DNA of 64,000 bases from Drosophila pseudoobscura (taxonomy: Eukaryota; Arthropoda; Insecta; Diptera; Drosophilidae): assembly GCF_009870125.1 (NCBI RefSeq), contig NC_046681.1, forward strand, positions 20,907,001 to 20,971,000. The letters run 5' to 3'. A program made the position numbers and the translations under genes. The notes below the pieces were generated by a model. It saw nothing but the letters and a program-made list of their open reading frames with translations. It ran no database searches and was not told the DNA's origin. Shown here piece by piece: positions 11,553-23,932 of this stretch. The stretch's first letter is position 1. Each line of letters starts with the position of its first letter.

Positions 11553-14500
11553 TAGATAGACAAATAGGGAGGCAACCATCATGGGACGCGGATGGTGTGG
11601 TGGGGGGTATTGTAAAGTATCTTGTAGATACATTCGCTTGTAAGTTGCAAGTTAACTAGACTGTTACAGTGTCGTTGGGGCAGGGGGATCGCGGGGCGGT
11701 GCTTCCCCCTAGGGCACTTGCCGCCTTTTCTGCGGTTTTTTCGCTCTCTCGAAAAGGCCCTCCCAGTCAAGTCTCGTCTCGCGCTGCTTGACTGCGGTTC
11801 TGGGCCAAAACAATGCATCTGGGATCACTTGCCCCATCTCTTGGGTACTCTCTTCCTACATCTCTTCTCTGTACCTCCTGCCTTGCCTGCTTTACTGTTA
11901 CTGCAGTAACTGCAATCGGAAATTAGCATTCTTATAAATATTTATTCAGGTTTTTTCCCATCTTCAGTGCTGTTGGAAAACGGAGAATATACATACATAT
12001 CTTCTCCTCCTCTTGGCCTCTTCATCCACTTATACTCAAATTATCTATATGAGTAGTAAATATTTATGAGATACTCGTATCTCTTAAATATGTATTGCCT
12101 TCTAATTGTCGCCTCAAGTTGAACGGGTCCAGCCGCCTCTGATGTCATATTTGTTGTTTGCCATTGGTTTTGGTGAGATCATGCCGCGCCCCGAAATGGA
12201 AAAAGAAGCTTACGACGAGATCCGTGAAAAGATTTTGTCATGTAACATTGGAATGGTGGAGAGGCGGTTTGAGGGGAGGCAGCGGTTCAAGGCCTTCCAG
12301 TTTATAGCTCCATTAAATCAATCAAACGTAATATGCGTATTAAAGTACAGTCTGACCCAATTAGATATCGTTATCTATTTAGAAAAAGATCTCTCAATCC
12401 GTTACTCTTCTTCCTCAGTCTACCAGCAGCCACATTAGCAAGCAGTTGTTGCTTTCCCTCCCGCTCTCTCTAACAGTAAAGCAAGCAGTTCACAAGCAGT
12501 AACAAGCAGTTACAAATAGGACAGTTGTGTGTGATATTGAAGCCTCATTAAGGCGGATGTCAAGAGTGGAATAGAGTGAGGGAGAGAGAGATAGAGGGTT
12601 ATAGGACTGTGGCAGATAGATAGTGCGGCAGTCGGGACGGGGGGGGAGTGATGATGGTTGTTGTTGCTGTGGCTGTGGTGAGGGTCTCTCTGCGGTTTTG
12701 TCTGTCAGAGGAGAACGCGCTCAACTGGCACGCGCTTGATAACGCTCCTCCTCCGGGTACCATGGGGTAACAAGTGGGTGGGGTGGGGAGTAAATAGAGG
12801 AACGTTCATTTGAAATGCAATTGGAACCGCACACTAGAGACAGAGGCAGAAAGACTCAGAGACAGCCACTAAAGTGACATCTAAGCCAGCGACAGTGATA
12901 GCCACTACGATGATCTGTGAACAATGGACTCGGTAGACACAAAACAAAACAATGGAAGAATATTTTGTAGGAAGAATTAGGAAGATGATACTGATATTTA
13001 ATGGATGAAGACAAGATATTGGTAAATATTATAGCTTATAAGTGTATGGGTTATTTCAGAGGAGACTCGTACTTCATATATGTATCTCAAATACAGTAGA
13101 TCGATTCGCATATATGTACATGGTAGATCTTAGATATTTGAAAAAGGGAATAACGCTCGGAATGAAGTAAAATATTCGAGTTTCCATTGCATTGCTATTT
13201 CTATTGGACTGAAAAGTAGGTTAACCAATTTGATCAACGGCATTTCACTCTGGAGGGGTCTGCTGCTGCTGCCATGTCCCTCAAAATGTCAACTTCACTG
13301 CAATGCTGCTGCCACTCCCTCTTCAATCATTCCCCCCTATCCTTTCATTCCCTCCTATCGTTCACTTTTTCAGCTGTCAGTTTTGGGGACGGGACAAAAG
13401 TTTCGCGTTTGGAATTGTCAAGCAGCGAAAGAGAGGAGGAAAGCGAGTGGAAATGAAATGAAAAATGCATGAAAAGCACAAATTGATAATTGAATTTGGC
13501 ACAGGCTCAAACTGCACTTATGTTATTGTCGTTGGTGTGTGTTGTTGTGCTTTCAGATGTTAGTTGTTGTTGTTGTTGGGGCTATTGCACACAGCATGAG
13601 AGGTGGCAGAGCCAAGTGGGTCAATGTGAGCCGCCGCCATCGGGCGAGAAGCCGACGGTGACAAGCGACAACTTGCAATCAACAAAACCATAAAATTGAA
13701 GCCAATTAGGAGGAAAATATAAAATATTTGAAATAGAACTCAACAAAGTGCCAGTGGTAGAATAGGGGGAGGGAAGGGAACGAGGGAGCTCTAGATATTG
13801 TTATATTATTAAACAATTATTAGGAGGCAATGTATTGGTAAGGCATATCAAACAGGACACAGACAGATTTGTCAGATTTTATACTTACATATTTATTATT
13901 AGCTGTTGGACACCTATTGAAGGTCCTAAAATATATTGCGATGTCTGCATGGGTGATAAAAAGCAAAGAAATGTCGGAACACGCGATGATGGGCCACAAA
14001 TTACCCCACTGACGGCGGGCGGCGACATTCGATTCCCAACACTCGACACTCGTAAATTCTGAGGGGTAGATGTGTGCTGTGGCGCCCAGGATATTGAAAT
14101 ACCACCATGACCCTAGGGGCAGAGACAATCTAAAGTATTGCATGTTCGCACCCATTTCTCTTTGCCCCATCTCTCTTCCTCTTTTAATACGGTATTCGGT
14201 TAATTTAAAGGCAATAAAAACATCACGCATACGCCCCGCAGTGCTGGCAGAGGCAGAGGACAGCCAGAAGCAGCGAGGGCAAGATCTTTTAAGATAGGGT
14301 GAAGCATTCCCACTTCTCAAAGTCCCTTTCTCTCTCTGGGAATATGTGCGAGAATTTTGTTGCCTAGAATTGCCTCACCTTTTTAACATACATTGGCATT
14401 GGACAGCGGGAGAGGCAATAAAATAAATGCCTTGGAATTGTAATCGAACAGAGCGACCAAAAGAGAGAGAGAGAGTGACAGAGGGAGGGAGGGGTGAAAA

Positions 14501-14581
14501 AGTTCAATCATTAGTTTCTTGTTGGCACATGACACAACGCAACGAACAAAACATAACAGAAAAAAAACAGTGTCACTGAGG

Positions 14582-14605
14582 GGGAATGGGAATGGGAATG
14601 GGAAT
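14582..14605. repeat. (GGGAAT)4 hexanucleotide repeat
   Basis: Four perfect tandem GGGAAT units, flanked by one partial unit. Confidence 0.9.
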
Positions 14606-16561
14606 GGCAGTGGAAGGGGGTAAACGTGGGCGAGCATCGTGTTGCCCCGTTAGGCTGTGAGTCGCCCACGCCAGAGCGCTCTCTCTCCCGCTCTCTCGCT
14701 CTACACAGTGCTGACAGCGCAGCAGCTGCATTTGTCCCATCAAAAGATTAAAGCGCAACAAGAACAACAAATATTTTTCATTCCCGAAAATGTTGATGTC
14801 ACAAGAGGAGGGACGAAATGGAAACCAGTGCAGGGGAGGAGCAGAGATCGGGCAGCGGATCAACAGTAAGGCAGAGGCAGGGCAGAGGATCAGCAGCGCC
14901 AAGGCAAAAGCAGAAGAAGAAGTGGAATGGGCAGAGCAGTGGGCAGAGGACAGTGCAGTCCCTGGAATGTGTATAAATTTCAAGCGAAATGGAAAAAAGA
15001 AGAAAATATGTAAAATGAACTTTAAATGCTCTTGGAATGGGAAATCATTTAAATGATCGCATTTCTATAATTAGTTGATGGAAATGATTTTTGAGCATAT
15101 TTTATGGGACATTTTTCTATTTCAGTATTTACATCTCCAATTCGCCCATCCATAACATTTCGGTCAAAAGAATTTTCCACATCACCCATTGTACCATACC
15201 ATGGAACAACTTTACCTCCCGTTATCTCTCTCTATCTCTCTCTGATCGTAACGGTATAATGAGTTGAGGCAAATGCGCAGGCGTCTTTCGAGCAGAAAAA
15301 TATTTACAAAATAGTAATGCTTACAAAACATACAAAATGGAAAACTATTTAGCAAGAAAACAGGAAAAAAGAAAACCAAAGATTAAGCAAAAGCCACAAT
15401 ATTTTTATGTTGTCGCGTGGACGAAATAAGCTGCCGCTGCTGGCGTTGCTCTTTTTTTTATCTCTTTTTTGTTTTCTTTTTTTTGTTGCGTGATATATGG
15501 AAATGTTTTATATGAGCGGGGGACGGACTGCACTTTTGGGCTGACAGAAACGAAACCGAGAAAAAAGCGCTGAGATTGTACATACATACATATGTACATA
15601 CATACGAACAAATTTTGGTTTTACTGGAAATTGAAATTAATTTGCTGCCACAAGGCGGTTGGTAGGAGGGGGTGGAGAAGCATGTGTGGGACGAGGGATG
15701 AGGCATTGCATAATTGCAAATGACGTAGAACATATGTATGTAGTCTTTCCCTCTCTCCTGACAAAACATACAGAAGCAGGATTTTGTTCAATTAAAGCAA
15801 ACATCAATTTTATTTCTTTGTATAACAGTACATACATACATATGTACATATGTATATTCGTATATGTTCGTTTGTGTCTCTACATATGTATGTATGTGTT
15901 CTCGAATGTAACTTTTGTCATTGACTCGCCGTCGACAGCAGAGCTTTGGTTGGATCTGGAGAAACTGGAGCGAGCATGCAACCGTTTCATTTTTGGGAGG
16001 GTGGTGAGGGGGGTTTCGGTTCTCTTTTGAGCATCGAGCAAGGTCATCAGCTTTTGATGGGTGTGCATGGATTCGTTTATGGGATGTGATGTGGATGGAT
16101 GGGTGTCTCTGTGTGTGATTGTGTGGCGGAAGGTGACGCCCTGATTGAGGCAATGGAGCATTTCGATTAGAGGTGAGCAGCAGTTCCATTGAGGAACCAG
16201 TTCCATTTGGACATGTCTTTTATGCAGCTTTCTAGACACTCTAAGAGTTGAGTTTTTTGTTGTGAAACCATTAAACAACTCATTCCAGTGGTAAAATTAA
16301 AGAGCTTTTGCATCTGTGATATATTTTTGTATTATTTCCGAGTTTATTTGGCTAAATGTCCATTCTTTCGCCCTTCTACCTCATCTCATCCTCTATCCTG
16401 TTAAGTTTTTGGAGAGGATTTCTGGGATTTGCTGACTGCCGCTCAAGTGTCACGGCAGCCACTCGAATGTGAAGGATGCTTAGAGGACCCTCAACAGACT
16501 GAGCCACTTTGAATAGCACTCGACTAATACTGTCTCTCTCTCTCTTTCTGTCTCTTTTCAG

Positions 16562-16830
16562 CATTTGCGTTTCGTTTGTTCCATTCTTGTGCCAGCCGTA
16601 GCCCACGCCCACATTTGTGGCGTGTGCACCCAGAAGCCGTCAAGACGACTTACTCGATAATGAAAATGAGCTCGCCCAGGATCATGCAGCAGAAACGGAG
16701 TAGCAAATCCTCCAATTCGTCGCGGGTCTCAATGACGACCTCGACGGCGGAGGAGAATCTCATCGAGTCGAAGCTCTTTAGCTGGATGCGGCTCTTCCGC
16801 TTCGCCTCGCTGCTCTGTCGCGCTGAGTAA
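16562..16830 (+). CDS. Terminal exon of an unrecognised small-protein gene
   Basis: A very strong acceptor (long CT tract ending CTCTTTTCAG) at 16561 opens an exon whose frame is free of stops from the acceptor to TAA at 16830. The first ATG in frame is at 16660, giving a 56-residue product. It is serine- and arginine-rich at first, with a hydrophobic-aromatic C-terminus (SKLFSWMRLFRFASLLCRAE). The frame stays open back to the splice site, so the protein may begin in an upstream exon. I do not recognise a family. A long 3' UTR follows, with AATAAA signals near 18026-18055. No transmembrane helix is convincing; the C-terminus could be an amphipathic helix. Confidence 0.45.
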
Positions 16831-18060
16831 CGGGAGTTAGTCCTTCTATAAGATACCCGTACACCCCAACCCCCACCCCAACTCCATTAAAGCCCCCGCA
16901 AATATTAAGAGAAATGCATACAAAAGATAAAGATACCGATACTCGAACTAGTTGCCGCTTTTCAGTCAAATTTTCCTATACTTATGTATGTATGTACTAC
17001 TCGTATATAGACAATTGAGACGGATTACATTACCAAATTCACTTTAACCTTTTTCCAGCAATGTAGAAATGTAAGATTAAGGAAGAAGGAATATTCCCCT
17101 TCCCCACAAAATCCCCAAAAAATTACAAAAATGGATGAAAACCATGTTTAAGTTTAAGCTTCTTTTGGGAAATCGAAAAAAACCCTAATTTCTGTTTACT
17201 TTTCACAATTAAGTCAATTTTTAGTGTAAATTCCATGGATTCCCATGGAATTTCTCGCGCCTTTCGTACCTTTTGTATTGTAATAAGTGAAAACAAAGAA
17301 AACTATGAGAAAAACAACAATTACAACAACTTACAAAGCTAATAAATGTTACATCATAATCCATTTGTTGCGTTTCTTCGGGTTCTACAGAGCTTTCAGT
17401 TTCAAGAACAGACAACACGAATAAATCTATATTTTTGTAATTTACAACACTGTTTTTGCGTGTCACCAAACAAATCAGAGTAACGTTTATGCAAGGCTAT
17501 TAAATAGATAAATATATTAACTAAAGATGCAAACCAATGCAATACTAACAATAATAACACAAATGTATTTATATAGTAGAGGAATAAATATATTTACACA
17601 TTATAACCACGTGAGGCAAGCGGGTATATCCAACACTAACAAACACTAACCAACACAGAAACAGAACAGAAACCAACCAAGCAATAAATAATAGGTTCCC
17701 AGCAATATGAAAAGTGCATTTAATCCAAAGAAGTTGCCAATCAACAATAATTGTTGTTAACAAATTAGCAATCCAAAAACACACGAATATCAATAGATAA
17801 CAAATTTAACAGTTTCTTAAATTCCGCATAATCTCAAGCCAATGACAGCAAGAGAACATACACAAACATACGCCCACAAAAAAGTAATCCGCGATTTTCG
17901 AAATTCAATTTTAATTATTAATTAGTTATAAGCAAATGCAACCCTGCAGACATGAACAAGAGCCAAAACTATACTAGAATATAGCAATACGTACAGCAGC
18001 AGATAATTGTTGAGAAAAAAATGCAATAAATCGATATCGATAAATAAATAAAGTCTTTAA
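16831..18060 (+). other. Probable 3' UTR of the small-protein gene
   Basis: AT-rich, no coding signal, with clustered AATAAA signals near its end (for example 18026 and 18046-18053). This fits a long 3' UTR of the exon ending at 16830. Confidence 0.45.
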
Positions 18061-18239
18061 GCTGTTGAGTGTTCAATGCAATTACGTTAAAGATTGTGTT
18101 TTTATTTGTTACAAGTTTGATTTCTAGTTTGAAGCTAATTTGAATTTGTCGCCAAACTGTAGTGTCTGATGCAGCGTGACGAAAGCTCAGTTACAGATGC
18201 CGTGACAATAGCTGACTGCTTTGGAGGAGAAATTACAGA

Positions 18240-18890
18240 TTTTTATAGCCGATACTCAAAATGAGTATTGGGGTATATTAGATTTGTGGTGAAAATGGAT
18301 GTGTGTAACGTCCAGAAGGAATCGTTTCCGACCCCATAAAGTATATATATTCTTGATCAGCATTAATAGCCGAGTCGATTGAGCCATGTCTGTCTGTCCG
18401 TCCCCTTCAGCGCCTAATGCTCAAAGACTATAAGAGCTAGAGCAACGATGTTTTGGATCCAAACTTCTGTGATATGTCACTGCTACAAAAATATTTCAAA
18501 ACTTTGCCCCGCCCACTTCCGCCCCCACAAAGGGCGAAAATCTGTGGCATCAACAATTTTGACGATACGAAAAAACTAAAAACGCAGAGTCGTAGAAGAT
18601 GACTATATCTTCTAGAGTGCAAAATCTGAACCAGATCGTATAATTTTTATAGCCAGAATCAAGAACATAATTTCACTCTTTCTCGCTCTGTATCTCTCTA
18701 ACACACAGGTTTCATGGTCGGTTTTGCCAATTGCAAAATATGAGTTCAAGGATCTCAGAACCTATAAAAGCCAGAGCAACCAAATTTGGTATCCACACTC
18801 CTGTGATATCGGACCTTGACCGTTTCATGTCCAAATTTCGCCACACCCCCTTCCGCCCCAGCAAAGGACGAAAATCTGGGACAACCACAA
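18240..18890. repeat. Interspersed repeat next to the retrotransposon
   Basis: The stretch contains blocks typical of dispersed Drosophila sequences: 'attgagccatgtctgtctgt' near 18379, 'cgcccacttccgcccccaca' near 18511, and a second related block 'ccacacccccttccgcccca' near 18841. The phrase 'tcaaagactataagagctag' at 18420 is echoed by 'ctcagaacctataaaagcca' at 18755 and 'ctcagagactattaaggcta' at 18892, so the repeat has an internal tandem structure with a period of roughly 135-340 bp. It could be the 3' tail of the adjacent element or an older repeat into which it inserted. Confidence 0.6.
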
Positions 18891-18893
18891 ATC

Positions 18894-21800
18894 TCAGAGA
18901 CTATTAAGGCTAGAGTAACCAGAATCATAGAGAATGCAAAGCAATATCAGATTGCTGAATCTGGATGAGATCGCATAATTTGTCGAGGTGTTTTTAGCAT
19001 AGGCCAGCAGTTCCTGAGGCGTCCTTTTGGAGGCATCTTCCAGTGATGCCAACACTGGGGCGCCCAGGTATCTCCTCCTTGCCCTTGAGAGAGCCGGACA
19101 GTTGCAGATGAGATGTTCCAGGGTTTCGATAGCCCCAGGTTCCTCACATTTCCTACAACTCTCTCTGTTGGTGATGCCTAGCTTTGCTGCATGTGCAGCA
19201 GCCAGACAGTGACCTGTTAGTATACCCACCATCAGTCTGCAGTCCTTTCGTGGTAGGTGCAGTAGGTAGTGGCTAAGTTTCTCGTTGCGCTCCTTGCACA
19301 TTATCTTCGAGGTTTTGCAGGTGGTGGTACTGTTCCACCTATTATCAGTCTGTGTTCTAGCCTGCTTCTCTAGATCGCATTGCAGCGTTCTAAGGGAGAC
19401 AGGCACGTTCTCGGTTCTCCTATTCTCCAGCCCGACGCCTTCCTTAACTAGTACGTCCGCCGCTTCGTTTCCTTCGATGCCCTGGTGGCTGGGAACCCAA
19501 CCCGCACTGTCTTTGTCGTGCTTAGGATGTCTAATGCCTCCCTGCTCGCCAAGACACTTCTGGAACTGACCACGGACGACTGCATGGATCTTATCGCCGT
19601 TTGGCTGTCGACGAATAGGTTGACCGCATCGTGTGCTCGTTCTGTGAGGAGAGCGACCTCCGCTGCTTTCCCGATGGCAAAAACTTCTGCCTGGAATATG
19701 CTGCATGGGTCGGGTAGCTTATACGACAGCCTTATCTCAGGGTCTGTGCAGTATAGGCCCGCTCCTACTCCTCCGTCCATCTTGGAGCCGTCTGTGTATA
19801 TATTGAGGTGCTCAGTTTGGCCCCTTCCAATCTTCCAGTCTTCAGGTCCCAGAAATGTGGTTGTTTTGACGTCAAGGCAAGTTTGGGGGGTCATGTAGTC
19901 AGTTGATCTGGTCATTTCCCTGTCGATTGAACTATGCCCGTATCCTTGTGGCGATAGATTTCCTGATGCTATGAGGCGTTGTGTTGCCTTTCCCGCAATC
20001 AGGCGAGCGTGAATGTCCAAGGGGTCGATTCCGAGTATGGTTTCGAGTGCTTTTGTTGGGGTTGACCTCAACGCCCCTGTAATACAGAGCAGAGCCTGTC
20101 GCTGAGTCTTTTCCATAAGCTTATGGTATGTCTTCTTTTCAGTAGCCTGCCACCACACTAAGGCTCCATACAGCAGAGTTGGTCGCACCACCGAGATGTA
20201 GATCCAGTGCATTAGAGCAGGTGACAGGCCCCATGAGCTGCTGAGCATCTTCTTGGATGCATAAAGCGCAATGGTAGCCTTCTTCACCCTTTCCACTACA
20301 TTGGGCCTCCATGCCAGCTTGCTGTCCAGTACTGTGCCTAGGTATTTCACCTGTGATTTTGGGGTCAGCCTAGTTTGGTCAATTTTCGGGGGGTCCATAT
20401 CGGTACCTTGTACCTCTTGGTAAAGAGGATGAGGTCCGTCTTGTCCGCGTTGATACTGAGTCCTACCTCTTCCGCCCACTCACGTATCTCCCTGAGTGTA
20501 CGTTCCATTAAGGAGCTGAGGGTCGATGGACATACACCCGTAATAAGTATGCTTATGTCATCTGCATAAGCTGATATTTTTGGGGCCTTCCTTTCAAATC
20601 TCTTAACGTCTTACACCCTGCGGTGTATGTTATTCGCTTATAGGCGCCTTGTTATTGCGGTTGTGGCCACGTTGTTGAATGCTCCTGAGATGTCCACAAA
20701 TGCTCCCAAAGCATACTTTTTGTTGTGAAGGGCGCTCTCGATGGTGGCTACTAGCGAGTGTAGTGCCGTCTCCACTGATTTCCCCTTGGTGTAGGCGTGT
20801 TGGTTTGTTGACATCAGTCCCCCTACCTCATTCCTGATGTGTAAATACAACAGCTTTCCTAGTGTTTTTAGTATAAAGGAGGTAAGGCTTATCGGTCTGT
20901 AATCCTTGGGACTCACGTCGCTGCACTTTCTGCCTTAGGGAGGAAGACAACTCTCGAGGTTCTCCATTGGATGGGGATATAGCCCGTACTTAGGCATGCT
21001 GAGTATATTGCGAAGAGCCATGGGGTAATAACCTCTTTGGTCAACTGCATCATGGCTGGGAATATCCCGTCCTGTCCTGGTGCTTTTATGCCCGCGAAGG
21101 AGTCTATGGCCCAGTGTATTCTCTTAGTGGTTAACAGACCTATTGGAGGGTGCTGTTCCTCGGTTGCTAGGTCCTGATGCTCCTTGGCGTCAGTGACCTC
21201 GGTGCATACAGGGAAGTGCGCCTCCATTAGTGCTGTTAGGGCTTCTTTGCTGCCCTCTGTCTACTGTCCGTTGTCTAGTTTTAGTTGGCTCTGTACTGTG
21301 GGCTGCTTTGAAAGCAGCTTCCGAAGCCTGGCGGTTTCGGGCACTTTCTCGATGTTGGAGCAGAAGTTTCTCCACGAGTTCTTTTGTGCCTTACGTATTT
21401 CCTTCTTGTAGCTCCTAAGTAGGATTTTATATTCCTCATTGACAATCTCCTCGTTCGCATGTTTGGCGATCTTGAAGAATTCCTTGAGGTTGTTCCTTTG
21501 GAGAGAGAGATCTCGGTTCCACCAGAGTGGCTTGGACCTCCTCTTCGTTCTCGAGGGTTTGCACGATGCATGGTAGGCGTTCAGTAGCTCGTTGGATAGG
21601 GTCTCTAGAGACTTCTCTATGTCCACCGCGGATTTCACTGTGCCCGGACTCGCGAGCTTCGAAGTAACTGTCTTTTTAAACTTTTCCCAGTTTGTATTCC
21701 GGGGGTTTCTGTAGACTAATACCTTCGAAGAATGTTTGAAGTCGCACTTAAACTGAATGTACTTGTGATCTGAGGAGGGTCTTTCAAGGACCCTCCAGCT

Positions 21801-22412
21801 AGATACCGTAGTAATGTTTCCCGTTGCAAGTGTTAGGTCTAGCACGTTGGATGAGGTCGGACCTACGAAGGTGTGCTCCTCTCGGACGTTTGCTATATAT
21901 AGATTAGTTGCTAGTATAAAGTCTAAGAGTGACTCACCTCTATCATTGATGTTGGTGCTTCCCCACACATTGTGGTGGGCATTGGCATCCGTCCCGATGA
22001 CGAGTTGATAGTTTTTGGTGCCGGCTTCTGTCACCAGGCTCCTGAGTTCGTCGGGTGGTGCGGGTCTGTCGTGAGCCATGTAGCAGGAAGCCACCAGAAG
22101 GCGCTTTTCCTCGCTTTCCAGCATCACAACCGTCAGGTCATCCGTGCTGTAATGAGACATAAGGTAAGCATGGATTCCCTTTCGTACGAGTACGACGGTT
22201 CTGTTCCTGCTTACCGATGTTGTGTAGAACAGGTTGTGATTTGAGGACTTTAGTCCGGCCACTGAATTGCCTGTCGCAATCCAGGGCTCCTGGACTAGAG
22301 CTATGTCGGCGAGCCCTTGCTCCATGGCGATGAGGAGCTCCGCCGACGCTACCTTGCTTTTATGCAAGTTTAGCTGCAGCACACTCAGCATGGGTGGCTG
22401 GCTCACTTGCAT
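18894..22412 (-). pseudogene. Retrotransposon ORF2 (endonuclease, RT, RNase H), broken
   Basis: The open segment 22412-21261 carries an intact endonuclease with QEPW, GTDANAHHNVW, SDH and related motifs. It ends at a stop at about 21261. RT begins in another segment (21227-20913, KAPGQDG and RVVFLPKA), breaks frame near 20920, and continues as YRPISLTSFILKTLGK and DISGAFNN to a stop at 20638. YADD lies near 20560, only about 40 codons after the motif A aspartate, whereas the family needs about 80-100, so motif B is missing. Thumb and RNase H follow in 20479-19448. A further shift near 19500 moves the RNase H end and the CxxC..HxxxxC finger into 19706-18894. All breaks indicate a dead copy. 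Confidence 0.85.
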
Positions 22413-23764
22413 CCGACGGGTTGACTACTAACGTCAGGTCACCGTCTTCCTCGTCTTCGTCCTCAAGCGCAAGACCCTGGGCGGCCTCCACGATGGACTC
22501 GAGACCTAAGTCCTTTTCCACCCCGCCTACCTGCAGGTCCTTGCCCTCAGGGTGGCGCTTTTTGAGGCGCAGGTAGAAGCTACCCATGCCCCACGCCATC
22601 TTCCCGAACTTGGGGTATAGCAGATCCTCTGCTTCCTTGTTTATTTGGAGGATCACACATTGGCCCCCCTCGTTGGGTATTGGGCTACCAATGTGTAGGA
22701 TCCTCCAATCGGTCGTTGGCACGTCCGCGTTTTGCCGCTGAAGGAGCTTCAGCGCTCGGTCCCCCTGGATTGTGATGGGGAAGACTACCTTCGCCTTAGG
22801 CTTGGACGGGATAAGCTCCCGGTCCACAACCTCCAGCTTGGCCCCCTCCCACATCGCCTCCAGTTGGCAGACCGTACGCGTCAGCCACCTTAGGGTTGGA
22901 TCGTCGTTGCACTTTAGGATCTTAACCCCATTTAGCCACCCAGCACCATTGAACGTGGGCATAGGGGCCGCGGGGTCTTCTTCCATGTGGGCAAACAGTG
23001 CGTCGACGAGACGCGCGTGCACAAGCTTCCACTGTGCCGCTGACATCTTGCCGTTTTCCTCGCTCCTGTCGATGAGTGCCACGATACTGTGTCGTTTGTT
23101 CACATCGCTGACCTTCGCTTTCGATTTCGATGGCTTCTTGGCCACTTTCGGTGAAGGGGCTGCACTCCTGGGCCCGCGTTGCCGCTTGCTCGCTGGAGTG
23201 TCCTTAATGGCACTCTCAGTCCAGCGTTGCCTCTTGGTGGCCATCATCTCCTCCACCTTATTGGCATATTCGCCATTCGACGCCCTCATCTGTGGCATCT
23301 GGGCATAGTGTAGCCGACCCTCCTCTACTCTCTGCTCGGCCCAGGCTAGCTTGACCTTCTCCTCCTGGGAGATGTCTGCTTTGCCTTGCAGCCGGCTTTT
23401 TATGTTGAGGGCCGCTTTGTATTGCGCTTTGGCCTTCATCCCCTCCTTGGAACGCTTCGGCCCTTCCCTACGCAGGGAGCTGGTGCCTGGTTCCGGCGAG
23501 CGGAGAAGGCTCTCTTCATCCGTCCTGCTCATAGAGAGCACGCTCTCCAGATCTGTGTCTGTGTCGACTGTGTCTGTCGACCAACTTGCAGGCTGCGGAG
23601 TGAGTTGTTTTTGTTGTTGTTGTTGTGGCAGTAGCTTTACAACTGACCTGGCCTGCTCCCGCCAAGTCTGAGGTGTGACCGCTGGCGACACGCAGAGAGG
23701 ACTGCTCCTCCCCGTGCCCGCCGGTGGTAGCAGTCACGCTTTCCACCGACGTTTGGGTTGACAT
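22360..23764 (-). pseudogene. Retrotransposon ORF1 (Gag-like), frameshifted near its start
   Basis: An ATG at 23764 opens a frame (MSTQTSVESVTATTGG) that loses phase between about 23690 and 23630. The rest of the protein reads in a second frame down to 22360 for some 440 residues: a Gln-run, an Arg/Lys-rich middle with KRQRGPRSAAPSPKVAKKPS, and a C-terminal globular part containing WLNGVKIL and GMGSFYLRLKK. That part resembles the ORF1 domain found in LOA-type elements (I think DUF4780, from memory). I see no CCHC knuckles. It overlaps ORF2 by 53 bp. Confidence 0.7.
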
Positions 23765-23932
23765 CCCAAGTGGGATGTAAGTGGATGTTGTAAGTGGGCA
23801 CCATTTTTGAACAAGAACTAATCAACTGTATATTAATAATCAAATAGGCTACTGAAAATCCGTCATTGTCGTTTACGCTGCTTTGATTCTCAAAAATACA
23901 GTAACTGTTCTGTTATAGAGTTAAAAGCAAAA

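Larger units (their letters stand above)
5791..16561 (+). other. Long gene-poor interval, probable intron
   Basis: About 10.8 kb in which I find no recognisable protein, tRNA or rRNA. It contains many simple-sequence tracts: (GA)n at 11531-11552, GGGAAT hexamers at 14582-14605, CCCTT-type runs near 7003-7035, and repeated TATG runs at 15581-15605 and 15831-15855. Open frames of 60-160 codons occur on both strands but lack domain signatures and lie in low-complexity sequence. Enhancers of Cyt-c-d or of the 16.6-kb gene could lie here. Confidence 0.45.
18890..23850 (-). mobile_element. Degenerate LOA-type non-LTR retrotransposon
   Basis: A minus-strand element with two open frames in the order ORF1, then an ORF2 made of AP-type endonuclease, reverse transcriptase, RNase H and a C-terminal Cys-His motif. 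The RNase H (YTDGSK and a later SHQGIEGNEAAD) downstream of RT fits the LOA, I and R1 side of non-LTR elements. LOA-clade elements (Bilbo, Trim) are known from the obscura group. ORF2 carries at least three frame breaks and a deletion that removes RT motif B, so this copy cannot be autonomous. Ends are approximate: I could not find target-site duplications or a clear A-rich tail. Confidence 0.85.

Noticed and set aside
12106-12438. Plus-strand open frame of 110 codons (MSPQVERVQPPL...)
   Set aside because: No domain, no splice or promoter context, and surrounded by simple sequence inside the proposed long intron.
13820-14320. Minus-strand open frame of 166 codons
   Set aside because: Composition is not codon-like, the opposite strand is equally open, and no motif is recognisable.
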